The translations under genes and the position numbers were made by a program. A stretch of 64,000 bases of DNA from Apostichopus japonicus (taxonomy: Eukaryota; Echinodermata; Holothuroidea; Aspidochirotida; Stichopodidae), in NCBI RefSeq assembly GCF_037975245.1, contig NC_092577.1, forward strand, positions 7,905,001 to 7,969,000, read 5' to 3'. The stretch's first letter is position 1; every line of letters begins with the position of its first letter. Shown here piece by piece: positions 33,666 to 45,700 of this stretch. The notes below the pieces were generated by a model. It did not search any database. It was given only the letters and a program-made list of their open reading frames with translations, and had not been told where the DNA came from.

Positions 33666-35682
33666 AGAAAAAAGGAATATTCCTACTGCACATGCCATCA
33701 GTAAAAGGGCACTGAGGTGAAGGGAGTACAGTACATGAAAAATAGTCTCAACTGGGTTGAGCGAATGATTTGACTAAATGCAAATTGATAACATGCGTGT
33801 TCTGCTTCATGATATCCAACTATTTACTATTTTACCCAATTAGGTTTTACCGCCCTCATTAATATGCTGTATACGTTATTTCCAGTCTATGCATGGATAA
33901 CCATGACAAGTAATTATTTAATTGGCAATGAACTCATTTGATCTCTTCTGTGACTAATAGAAGAGGCGAGTTGTATCGAAAGCATTGCTACCATATCAGG
34001 GTCTTCAATCACCTTCACGAAGACAGTTTTCTATTTCGGTTTTCCCCCTCCCAATATTTTTGTAATCAATGTCCAGATAATTTTAATTTGGTAGTAAATT
34101 ACATATATATATATATTCAGCAAGTTTTGAATGTTTTGAATGAGCCGACCGGCAAAGGTATATTATCTTTGAGAAATTACAAGACTTACCCGTTAGACTG
34201 AAGTCAACACTCACCTGCAAGGCTATACAAGGCTGCAAGACTACAAGTTTCGTAAGTCGCCATTAGATTAGTAGTCAGGTGTATCAAACAATGGTGTGGC
34301 TGAGTGAAACGCCGCTGCGACATCTGGCAGAAAATTAAGAAATGAATGGTTTGTCATCCATAGTTAACATTGACGAGTAGCGCCATCTATTACCCAAAAT
34401 CGTTTAAAGTTTAGCAACGATGTTAAAAATTATCCCGATACAAAATGGTGCATTGAATGTAATTATCAAGTATTGAGGTAAAAGATGCGAATTTCTGTAT
34501 GATAGGCACAACCCTGCAAATTGATGGGGCTGTTTTCGAATATAGAACTATAGTGGTAGTGGTATTGCGAAACGTGGTCATCTTGTGATAGCAAACTCTG
34601 TACCATTTCGGCAATTAGTTACACATTCAACCGTCTTAGTAATGGGTTGTCTTATCCTTGCAGATAAGGTTACAGCTCAATAGATAGCTGACACGTTGGC
34701 CATTAATTGCGCCCTCAATTATCCAATCTTTGACCATGCAATTTTTTTAGCTACAGGATTCGCATCTTTCTTAACACTTGTAAACAAGCCTCCTTAATCA
34801 CCTGCCTATAAATTTCCAACGCTGCTCTTTCAAGGTCTAAAACGGTCTAAAATTGCCTCAATTGTCCGATGTGTTCACCCAAGGTATACTTCCTGTAATT
34901 TTCTTTATTATAAGAGCTACCGAAAACAAACCATATCCAATTTCCAATATATTTAAAAAAAAGGAGAAGAAGCTTTTAGACACCATTCCTGAGGGGACAC
35001 AACCACCCATAAAATGTTCAGTGGTTCAAAAATAGGTATAAGTTTAACATTTCAATGATCAAATACAAATGCATTTTTAGAGGCTCTTGCGAGAATACAA
35101 TTTATTAGGGTTGATACTATATATTGCAAACAAATATTGTTGACTCGAGTGGAAACATTATATAAGTTGGTAATAAAATATTTCTTTACGTCTCAGCCTT
35201 TTAGCTAAGATGATGCATAACATACATCTGATCTTTGGAGATACACAATACACTGTAGATCGCACACCAACCTTTAGTTTAATAAGGTCATGTGTAGTAA
35301 TTACATCCTTTTTCGAGGGACCAGTGTCGTCGTGAGTATAAGGTCGGCCACCAGGGACAATTTTTGAAGTGTTCAGGAAAATGCAGAAAAAAGTCCGTAT
35401 CCCATATTTCCACGGGGCTCCTAATTATTCACGGGCCTGTATCCCCTCTGAGCCCCTTCTACTCCCCTGCCCACACCCACCTACTCTGTTTCTCACGTCA
35501 GACTTGGAAGGGACTCGGGAAGAATTACTTGGCGTAACAACGACTTGATCACGTGGTTACAGATTCGATGGAAGGGAATTGGGAGTGAGTTGTTTAGCTT
35601 TTGTCTTTGGGGCTAACCTTTCTTCCATTGTTTTTTTCAAATACATTCATTTGCTGAATAACAACATAACAACTCCCTGCGG
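33666..35682. other. intergenic, includes a U2-snRNA-like stretch
   Basis: No protein gene. 35191-35212 reads tctcagccttttagctaagatg, close to the conserved 5' stem-loop of U2 snRNA. The sequence after it does not follow U2, so I do not call an RNA gene. Confidence 0.4.
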
Positions 35683-35892
35683 AGATGTTCATCGCTGCTC
35701 TTTACACTGTGTTATGGGTATTGGCCGTAGCTGCATGTATTGACTGTACACTAGTGTCTAATTACCGACGGTAGCAAGCTGTGTGTGTGTGTATTTTCTG
35801 GGATCGATGGTGGTGTCTAACACTTCTGTTACACCGCATTCAAAACTAGGTCAGATTACCGACATTAGAAATTTCTTTGTGCGAGAGTCTTC
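35683..35892 (+). repeat. dispersed repeat, copy 1
   Basis: About 210 bp matching 49946-50143 with roughly 88-90% identity by eye (shared ctgcatgtattgactgtaca, then cgacggtagcaagctgtgtg). Copy 1 has extra TG units. No frame or TIRs. It lies about 4.2 kb upstream of GPCR gene 1. Confidence 0.8.
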
Positions 35893-36265
35893 ACAACCTT
35901 TTAATCAAATCACTGACCGAATAAGCACAATTCATCAATGATATTGACTTCTTCGCGATTGATTCTTTGCTGATTTATTTCGAAACTGACTTGGGCAAGA
36001 GAAAAGCCTTCCAAATAGCCTTACCAAGGGGAAGACCGATACATCAATAACTGATAACAGATATGATGTTCCGTCACAGTGTCACGTTCGTTCTGTATAT
36101 GCTTCGTTACGGAAATAACAAAAGAAGAAAATACAATAGAATACGGAAGATGCGAATGGTTTTCCCTTTATGTTGTCAATGTCAAGAGAACATAATTTAT
36201 AGTCCCTGGTATTGGAAATAATTCTCAAATTCAAGTTAGGATATATTTCTACCTATATATGGTAG

Positions 36266-36560
36266 TTCGAGATCCGGCTATAGGAATAACAACGGAATTA
36301 GAGTTAGCATTATGTTTGATCTCTAGAGCAAGGTAAAAAGGTCACCAAAAGAGAACTAGCATTGTTCGATACAGGCGACAAACACCCACACCGGAATTAC
36401 GACCTTCCTTACCGGTTTCGAAACCCTGGACATACAATTAGCGTCCATAGCCTCGTGGTTAGGGTGTCCGCATATAAGCGGGAGGCCCGGGTTCCAATCC
36501 GGGTGGAGGCTGAAAGTTTTTCTCTGTTCTGGATTTTTCAACTCACTAGAATTTCAATGC
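36266..36560 (+). repeat. tRNA-like SINE-type repeat, diverged copy
   Basis: Same family as 40041-40780: the block from ttcgagatccggct through the tRNA-like core to tttttcaactcac. The core at 36440-36511 keeps box A (tagcctcgtgg) and an altered box B (gttccaatcc), but its anticodon loop is shortened, so it is not a functional tRNA. Confidence 0.7.
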
Positions 36561-39500
36561 TATATAGTTTCGCTGGAGTGTTCATGAGGGCCCTAGAGTA
36601 GGTCCAGGTGTAGGCCGAAGGAGGGAGCGGGGGGGGGGGGGGTAGGGTGATTGAAAGGATCTCCTAGAAGCCCAGCTTTCTCATATATTTGTTGCTCTCT
36701 GGTTATGAGTTTAAATTCAAATTACCTATACATGTGTGGGAGAGAGAAGTTCAATTCCTATAGAATTTATTTTGCAAAGTCGTTGTGAGGGGGGGGGCCC
36801 GGGGGGGGGGGTGGTCCAAGAGGCAACGCCTTCAGAATTTATAGCATTATTGTGATATTTCTTTTTCTCCACGAGCGTCTTTGAAGCACACACGCACACA
36901 TAAAAAGAAGCGCGTGGGAAAAGGATGAATGATTTTTTTTGAAGCTTTGGCGGGAGTCCTCGAGACTTGTAAGTTGGTTTTCTTTAGCTATGTGAAATTC
37001 ACGACCGAAATACATTTCAGAGAGAAATTAAGTTTCATTGCCAGAACGTGTATGAAAGCCCCGGTAGGGGTCAAGTGTGGAGGGGGGGGGAGGAAGCACC
37101 GGAAGAAGTATCCTTTTGTTTGCATATTATTCATTACGAAAAAAATTCTAATGTAGACGTAAGAGAAAGTTTTTCAGTTTTACCACAGCTGGTTTAGTTG
37201 GTGGAGCAGGGGAGGGGTAACGGGGGAGGGATGGGGCATTATGATTGGTGAATTTCCCCTCCTTACTTGTGGCCACCACTGCCCTAAAATGCTTCCGAAA
37301 TAATGGTGCATAAGAAAAAAAAAACATAATGTGTTACAAAATGTACGCTATAGAGACATGTAATAAGAATGTAAATTATACGTTCACATGTCCTTCTAAT
37401 GATCAGACGGTTTTTTTTTTTTTGAACGAGAGAGGGGAAGCAGGGTGATCCATTATTGAGGCCGTCAGAGTAATGCTTGTTTATGTATGAACACAATGTG
37501 ACCATGCATGAAAGCTCTTTGGAAAGATTATAGCGTGATAATATTTGGCGCCAAATTTAGTTCATGTCCTTTAACAGATAACGAATACATAGAACATTAA
37601 CATATATGAAGTAACTAACACGCAAGCGGATATCCCAGCCTGAATAATAATGTTTTTAAGACAAATAAAAGACCTTGAATAAAAATAACTAACATGCAAT
37701 GCATGTCAACACAGCCTTATGTTTTCGTATACATAAACAAAATTATCTTTTCTTCAGGGGGAGTAGAGGGGAGTGGAGGGGAGGGGGATGGGAGGGGAGG
37801 GAGGGGAGGGGGAGAGGGATTCTACACTGCCATACCCGTCTGGGCATATTTGGAAGTGTCAACGGAAAGTAACCGGACATCTCGTGTCACGTGCAATCCC
37901 TGAGCGTTCAGACTGTAATCTTGATCGTCCTGACGGGGTCAGGATTCTACGAAAACTTTAGTGATTACGATTTTCGGATTCTGATCCTGAGAACGAGAGC
38001 TTTTAACACTACGAAGTAGATCTCCCTTGCGGTATCAGATTCCACCCCACCCCCCCCCCTCAACCCTCCCCTTGCGTCCTAAAATGTGAACAAGGCTTAC
38101 GAACTTTGATCTTGCTTTTTTCCGTCGGGTAGGTGATTAAGTTGACCCGTGTCGCGTCCATGTTTAAGAACGGGTGGCGGATCGACGTCGAACGAAAGAC
38201 ATTACGAAAGTGTGGACACGGTCACGACGATTGTTATAACACTACTACGTATACTATACAGTCGGTGTGTCGGTTAGTAGACGTGTGTCGGTCTGTGTTT
38301 TATGAGGAATTGACGAGGGTAAGAATCTGGAGATCTCGGATCATGTAATCCACCCCCCCCCCCCGATCGTTCTTTCAGGTTAAAGTTCCTCCGGTGGATC
38401 ACGACATCGCCACGTTTACGTGAATTTTAACACTACGAAGTTCATCATCGCCCTTGCGGTAAAAGATTGCGCTACCAAAGTGTGAACACGGGCTTATGTA
38501 ATATCATCACAGTACATTCCAACGTATATTTGACAAGCGAGGCAACTGAAGTTGCAAACGCAAGCATGTCATAGCAGTCAACCTGTGGAGAATGTTTTAA
38601 TCATCAACGATCCATTATAACAGCTGAAAACAACGCCTACAACTTCCGGTGCTACCCTCGATGTTCCTCCAGGTAGCGACATATTGGGTACTAACATACT
38701 TCCGGTGCCGCCATTAAAATGGACTACCATAACCTTTACCATTAAAAATTATTAGGATAACAGATAACATTTGGCAGCGCGAAAAATAACAAGATACAGA
38801 ATTATCACATATTGTTAACCATCAAATAGTAAAATCGATATAGGATAATGAAGGACAGGATGATCGATCGATCGATGTTGCGGCATGACATGTATATCAA
38901 ATCTCAATGATAAAGTCTTTGTTAAATGCGAATTGATACCCGTCTATGCTTATCAGAAATTGACATGTATAAAAAAAAGGAGGCAGAAATGTCATATGTT
39001 GCAGACCTTTGAAAACTACTTACATATCAGAGCAGGCTGTTTTATAACACTTTTATTTTTTAACTTTTGGGAGATTGCTCTTTTTAAATAGCTGAGTTCA
39101 TCTGCTAAAAGCGACTGGACTTTGTAGCCTAGTACATAGACCATTACGTCTGTTCCTCAGATACCGCCGCAATACAACTCAGTCGGAACCATAACACTTA
39201 TACGGCCTCAAAAATGACAAGTTCGATAATAATAAATGGTAAAGAGCAAAGGTATTAAGCGTCTTAGATCAGGCTTCGAACCAGTTTAGTACCTCTGGGA
39301 ACGTGGAAAGTTTTAAATAAGAATTGAAAATGTTAAATTACAGTTGTCATGTTAAACAAATTGCATCCGAGAAGTTACATTCCAAGGAAAAAGAAAATAA
39401 AAGAAAAGAAGTTTAAAGTACAAATCCATTCGTTACCGTTGGCACAACTGACATGAATTATATTGCATGTATACTGTACGTGTCAAGCTGGCATAGTGCT

Positions 39501-39934
39501 GCCACAGCTGGAAATTTAAATTAAATCCCCATTCATTGGCAATTGGTTTGATCCTGCCCTCCACTCCCCTCCCCTCCTCTCTTCTCCCATCCCCTCCCCC
39601 TCCCCGTCTCTGATTTTCTACATGTCAGTACCACCCCCAATCTCGGAAAAAAAGAGAAGAAAAAACAATAGACCACCGGGAAAGGAATCGGTCAGTAATT
39701 ACGTGCATTTGTTTCAAATCCATATAATATTCATAATACTAATAATAGTCAGTAGTTATTTTTTACGACGCATAAGCGACCACAAATGTGGGAGAAGCCC
39801 GCAAGGGCTTATGGATTACAACTTACACGTCGGGTGGCTTCCAGATCAACAATTTAACTTAAATTTTGAATCTTTTCAATTTAGAAAGTCATTTAAGATG
39901 CATGGAACACCGTAGATTGCGCTTGGATAAAAAC
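36561..39934. other. intergenic, G-run rich
   Basis: Poly-G or G-rich runs at about 36628-36645, 36787-36812, 37078-37092 and 37755-37815. A weak local duplication ('aacactacgaagt...cttgcggta') occurs near 38006 and 38430. Small open frames overlap G-rich DNA and are not convincing genes. Confidence 0.4.
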
Positions 39935-39943
39935 CCCACCTTA

Positions 39944-40023
39944 CTATCGAACCCGGAATCGCCCGATCGCTAAGACACATTGCTTCAAATGCAAAATGCT
40001 TTTATCCACTCGGCCACAGCACC
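39944..40023 (-). repeat. degenerate Leu/Ser-type tRNA-like sequence
   Basis: On the minus strand GGTGCTGTGGCCGAGTGG is a good box A of the long-variable-arm type and GGGTTCGATAG resembles box B. The acceptor and T stems do not close. Best read as a tRNA-derived repeat head, 17 bp from the oppositely oriented tRNA-like repeat at 40041. Confidence 0.4.
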
Positions 40024-40240
40024 AATTGAATATATATATAGTCTGTTCAAAGTATCTCTTTCGAGATCCGGCTTTAGGAATCACAAATGATTTTCGAGTT
40101 GGTTAGCATCATGTTTGATCTCTAGAGTAAGGCAAAATATGTCACCAAAAACAGAACTAGTATTGTTCGATACAGGTGACAAACGCCTACAGTGGAATTA
40201 CGATCTTCCTTACCGGTTTCGAACCTCTGGACATACAATC

Positions 40241-40314
40241 AGCGTCCATAGCCTAGTGGCTAGGGTGTCCGCGTACAGAGCGGGAGGCCCGTGGTTCGAA
40301 TCCCGGTGGAGGCT
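40241..40314 (+). tRNA. tRNA-like pseudogene, unit 1
   Basis: Box A tagcctagtgg and box B ggttcgaatcc match the Pol III consensus. The acceptor pairs at 6 of 7 positions. The anticodon arm is tccgc-gtacaga-gcggg with nominal anticodon ACA. The T stem needs a bulged T. A mismatch in the acceptor and the odd anticodon argue for a tRNA-derived repeat rather than a working tRNA. Confidence 0.4.
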
Positions 40315-40613
40315 GAAAGTTTTTTCACTGTTCTTGATTTTCCAACTCATTACGATTTTCCTTTATATATATTCATTTGCCTTTGTCGTTTACCTCCATT
40401 GCATTCACATAAAGTCTGTTCAAAGTATCTCTTTCGAGATCCGGCTTTAGGAATCACAAATGATTTTCGAGTTGGTTAGCATCATGTTTGATCTCTAGAG
40501 TAAGGCAAAATATGTCACCAAAAACAGAACTAGTATTGTTCGATACAGGTGACAAACGCCTACAGTGGAATTACGATCTTCCTTACCGGTTTCGAACCTC
40601 TGGACATACAATC

Positions 40614-40687
40614 AGCGTCCATAGCCTAGTGGCTAGGGTGTCCGCGTACAGAGCGGGAGGCCCGTGGTTCGAATCCCGGTGGAGGCT
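40614..40687 (+). tRNA. tRNA-like pseudogene, unit 2
   Basis: Identical in sequence to 40241-40314, 373 bp downstream, and with the same structural faults. Confidence 0.4.
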
Positions 40688-40772
40688 GAAAGTTTTTTCA
40701 CTGTTCTTGATTTTCCAACTCATTACGATTTTCATTTATATATATTCATTTGCCTTTGTCGTTTACCTCCAT

Positions 40773-40775
<3 letters not shown>

Positions 40776-40823
<48 letters not shown>

Positions 40824-40824
40824 A
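40776..40824. repeat. (TA)n(TG)n microsatellite
   Basis: TA repeat passing into TG; it directly abuts the end of the second tRNA-like unit. Confidence 0.95.
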
Positions 40825-43063
40825 GCAAGAATTAATTCTTTTTACTCACTATCGTACGATTTTCATGTTGTATTGCTACAATCGTATGGATGTGGGGAGA
40901 GATGGGGGGAGGGGGTCTTATCTTCTTTTTCTCTTCTTTTCGCTATAAGTTACAATTAATTGAAATCTTTTGCACACTATGTCATTTTCCCACACATCGT
41001 ATACATGTCTTGGTATGCTCCCACGAGAAATAAAGAGACAAAAAAATAAAACCACAACGGCAAAGAGGAAAGTACATACCTGGATAATCACCTTCTTCCT
41101 CAATTAAGCTAACACCATGAGTTCCGTTTCGTGCCTGCGCTCATTTGATCATCCTATTAAAATATTATGTATAGGCTACACCAGGTTACCGAACTCACTC
41201 CCGGCAAAGTTCACGACTCCGCTCGACATATTATAATGCTTGTGAACTTGTGAAGTGACGTCAACCCGACATGTTACATTTCCAGAGAATGTCATCATCG
41301 AATGTTACATCCAGTACTGACACCTCCCGTACCACCCTCCCCAACCCTTACCCCACCCCTCCAAAACCAATCACAAATCACCACCAACGGCATCGTATAA
41401 AAACATTAACTTTAACATCGACATCATTTTAGTCTCAAACAGGGCGGATGCAACAGCTTTCAATGTATCACAGAAGTATAGGAACATGAATTGATCCTGT
41501 GTCCACTGGTTGTATACCTGGTATGTCTATATGTAAACTGATACTTAATTCTCCTGTGGAATTTCACAAAGAATGAACCAATGTTGCCTAAGAGAACAGG
41601 AGCATGTTCTCAGCGTAAGTGCAGGTATAACAACTAGATCTGCATTTGCCCATAAATACGCAGTTTTGTAGTGCTTGTGGAGTGCTTGCAGTATTAAGAA
41701 GAACTTTTCGGTTGTTCATGGTGTTAAATTTTGGGCGGACAACACACCAGGGAGTATAGTCATGTAGGTACCTACAAAGTGAGGGCGCATGTGAGCCCCG
41801 AGACAGGCTCAAAATAAGTTGGCTACGTAGCAAGCCTCTGTAACTGTAAATGTACTTAAAGTTGCAACGTCCAGTCGTGTAGGTATCGTTCGCTTGGCCG
41901 GTAATGCCAATAATGTAGCGCGCACGCGCATTACAATAATTAGCATGAATCACTCTACAGGCCCGATGCCCATTCTAGAGAAATATAATCGTGGTCATAT
42001 ATAGTTCACTGTTTCTGCACTTGAAGGTAAATAAGCATACCCTTTATTCCATCTTTAAACGCAAAGACATGGATCTATTGATTTAATTTATATCTTTTGC
42101 ATATCGGTATAGATAACGAGTTAGAATGTCATTGATTTCTCAACTATGTTTTCTTATCTTACATGACTTGAGTCCGTGGAGTACAATTTTTACGTCCTCG
42201 TGCTTGTATACCCGAGACTCTTTTTACTCGTAAAACGGGATATTTTAATAGTTATTGAAGAAAGTAAACTTCACGTAACAGGTAAAGGGTTTACTCAAAT
42301 TATTGTCCTCTTGTCTCGGAGAAACAAATTCATTTTACTCCATTGTTGTAATCTAGACTGTGTATACTCCACACTAAATCTGTATTCTACATGTATTCTA
42401 CAACATATTGTTTATACATTTCCCGATTTCCGCTCAATTTGATAACAGGAGTCTGCAGTCTATTAAGAAGATTTCAAAACAGGAAGCTATAGAAAACAGA
42501 AGAGACATTGATATGTCCTCTAAGCCGAAATTTAATCGGGCACCACGCCAAGTCATGAAGTCAAACGTCATGTCCTAGTAAACACATTAAGGGAGCTTTC
42601 TTAGTTGATTTTTCGTTTTTGTATACGTTCAGAATTTGCTCCCTTTTGTTGCACACAGTTATATGTATGTGCTGTCCATTCAGGAACATTAACGTTATGT
42701 TGCTTTACACTAAGCAAAGGTTGTTAACCTAGATAACAAATAAATCACTTACCGGAGGGGGGGGGGGAAGGGGTGGGGCGTGGGGGTGTACACCCTAGAC
42801 AAGAAATACAAACCTATACAATAATTAAAAGAAGATATTCGTACAAGTTTACGTGTAGATCGAATTATGTGGACCTAATTTCTAGCCTAAATATTTATCA
42901 GAATGCATAATTTCTCGTCTATATTATTTTTCTGAAGGAGGACCACCAGTCTGTTATAACCAAGACAACGACCCCCGGGTCACAGCCATTTTCGAGGAGT
43001 ATCCAATTTATGTGAAAATATATCTTGCCTTTGGGTAAGAGTGTCACAAAGTTACATCACATC

Positions 43064-43142
<79 letters not shown>

Positions 43143-45007
43143 CGCAACATTTAACAAGCAGGTTTTTTTTCGTCCATACATCCCATTTATAATGAATAAA
43201 TAAGTACACTGCCCTACAGTTTTTACCTCAATAAAAAGAAAAAACAACAAGAAAAATAAATCATATCTGCGAACTGATAACACAAAAGTCAAGAACTTAT
43301 CAAATTATCCTTCATGTGATATTTTATTAGTAAGTACATACACCATATATTTTTGCCAAGTTTTAACTGAATACACGGTAATTTATGTAGATATCTCGAT
43401 TCATGTCGGAATGTATGTGCGTTTACTTTTATGTACGAGGAGCTGGGGGAGTGGTGGTGGGGCAGGGGGGGGGGGGAGGGGAGGAGGGGTTAATTGGGTG
43501 ATGTCTCGATGGGATGAGAGTGGTTTACGGTACGTGGCCTTAATGTATAATAAAGTAAAAACGAGCCTCTTAAAAAAGAAATAAAAATTATAATAATAAA
43601 ACGCGATAATAGTTACAAGAAGAATTCGTCCAAGGTAGAATATTGTCTGACTTATTTAAAAAAAAAAAAAAAAAAAAAAACAGAACCGCAAGATGGGAGG
43701 AAAAGGACGATGGAAATTGAGGGAAAAGAACAAAGCACCGAAATCGGAAACAACAGGACGAAAAAGGACCAAATATATCGTTTAGGGAGGGTAAAAAAGG
43801 TAACAGGAAGAGAAAAGATTGCACGTAGGATGATGATGGGATAGGGTTGTTTTGGGATATGGTAGAAACTGTAGACCGAGGAAGAAGGAATTATTGTCCT
43901 TTTAGTTTACGCCCTGACCATATATATTTCAACAAACATGCACTTGTTTTGTTTTTGCCTTCTATCTCATTATTTTCATGTTTACAGCAGCTAACTGAAT
44001 CTACAAGTTACCAACAATTGTAAATACCATACTGTAATATGTTTAATAAAAATTTAAAAAAAAACATAATTTTTACCATCAAAACCCAATGAGTAAATAT
44101 TTACATATACATATATCTATATCGGGGGTCATCGAACAAAGTGACTGGAATGATAAGTCTAGCATACAGGTAATTAGGTAGGTTACCAAAGAGAACCCAA
44201 TGCGAAAACACATGACTAAATTTATGACCATAAATAACATGGATATACATTGACATTTCTTACACATCTGTTAATGACGTTTAACAAAGTATAACATAGA
44301 TGAGTATTCTAGTATTTACAAAAAGTAAGAGGAAAAAGGTTAAGTTTAATATTTAGCAATACATCTTGCTGCTCTGCCTATACCATATTGTCTTTGAAAT
44401 TCTGTTTAATCTTATTTCCTCAGTTCATATATCAATTACTTCAAGCAGGAAGTTCCAGTCAAGCTCTGCCCAATTTTTTGACTTTGAACAATGTACGACG
44501 TCACAGAGTGCGACGAAATAAAGACCTCTGATTGGTTAATAAAATGCGAAAACTCAGTTCTGCATTAGACTTCAAATCTTCAATTGAGTGTTAACATCCT
44601 ATTATAAGGAATATACATCATACGACATAATGACGTCACATAAGAATTCATGAAAAATAAACCAACAGTTATAATAGAGGCATCAAGTGAGGAAATAAGG
44701 TATTACCTTCTTTCAATAGGTGGAATTTCACCACTTTTTTAGGCGACACACAAATTTGCTTTAATGATGATGACGACATAGGGAAACTTGTCCCAAAACA
44801 GGAAAAAGTCCTCACCCCCAACCTTAAAAAAAAATCCTGCTTCCGTCAAACAGATTTCTTTCGCAAATCTTCTTCTTTTAACTATGTTTTCTTCAACATA
44901 GCTTACATATACGCCGAATAAACCTTTCAATAAATATTCCAAACACAAAAACGTTTTCCAATAGCTTTAAACATATTATTGTTACAATATCACTTTATAC
45001 ACTCGCA
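40825..45007. other. intergenic between GPCR genes 1 and 2
   Basis: Holds G-rich runs (42756-42785, 43463-43488), (TA)n at 43069-43139 and a poly-A run at 43657-43680. No supported gene. The open frame at 41588-41953 on the minus strand has no recognisable domain. Confidence 0.45.
43069..43139. repeat. (TA)n microsatellite
   Basis: About 70 bp with a single interrupting C near the middle. Confidence 0.95.
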
Positions 45008-45350
45008 CAAGGGCGTAGGAACCGGGGGGGGGGCTGGGGGGCAGCCCCCCAGTGAAAATGTGGAGGGGCGGAAGTAACATTCCGCCCCCCGCTTCGCAAG
45101 TCAGAAAACCCCTTTTTCATTTCCAAATGAGAAAAAAAATCTCATTTGGAGCACAAAATTGCATCTAAGGCCAGGTGAAAATACAAAATTAAGTTTACAA
45201 AATGGAGTGGGTGTTGAAGTGTGCTATATTGCACCAAGTTGCATCTGAGGCCACCTGGAAATGCAAAAAATTTAGACCCCTCCCCCAGGCCGTCCATCAA
45301 TCTTCAGCCCCCCCCCCCCCCCCACTCAAAAGTACCTTCCTACGCCACTG
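45008..45350 (-). mobile_element. hAT-type MITE, copy D
   Basis: 343 bp flanked by a perfect 8-bp duplication cactcgca (45000-45007 and 45351-45358). Ends are CAAGGGCGTAGGAA and TTCCTACGCCACTG (12 of 14 paired). The body is the reverse complement of copy A at 1335-1648, including the 'tcatttccaaatgagaaaaa' block and the poly-G and poly-C runs. Confidence 0.82.
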
Positions 45351-45700
45351 CACTCGCATCAAACTCTCTACTTGTTTACACGTTAACTTTCCTTTAAGAA
45401 TTTCCTTTTTTAGTAAACAGTGGCTTCCTTTTCTCATTGTTCTTCTCTTCTGGATATAGTTCAGTTTTGAGTAACGATAACTTTGTTAACAATTGTTTTT
45501 GACCAACGGGGAATGACAGATCGTCACAAACAACAAGAACCCCTCTGTCTCTCCCCCTCCCCCATCCCTCCTTCCCTTTCCCTCTTTCTCTCTCGACTTC
45601 AATAAAATCTGAACGCACTTTCTTTAATTTGATCATATAAGGCAAAGATAATTAATGATTCTGCCATTTTTTCGAAGCAAAATATAGATTTGACTAAGCT

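Larger units (their letters stand above)
40041..40780 (+). repeat. 373-bp tandem duplication of a tRNA-like repeat
   Basis: Unit 1 spans 40041-40413 and unit 2 starts at 40414. Apart from one c/a difference (tttcctttatat versus tttcatttatat) and the ends, they look identical, so the duplication is recent. Each unit has about 200 bp of leader, a tRNA-like core and a tail rich in T. The twin 110-residue open frames across it are artefacts of the repeat. Confidence 0.85.

Noticed and set aside
38861-38876. gatcgatcgatcgatg as a CRISPR or regulatory repeat
   Set aside because: Only four GATC units; ordinary short tandem repeat in animal DNA.
40241-40687. Two functional tRNA genes
   Set aside because: Acceptor mismatch, bulged T stem, unusual ACA anticodon, and a larger repeat unit around them favour a tRNA-derived repeat.
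40115-40835. Twin 111- and 115-residue proteins beginning MISRVRQNMSPK
   Set aside because: They run through the duplicated tRNA-like repeat; the identical peptides reflect DNA duplication, not genes.
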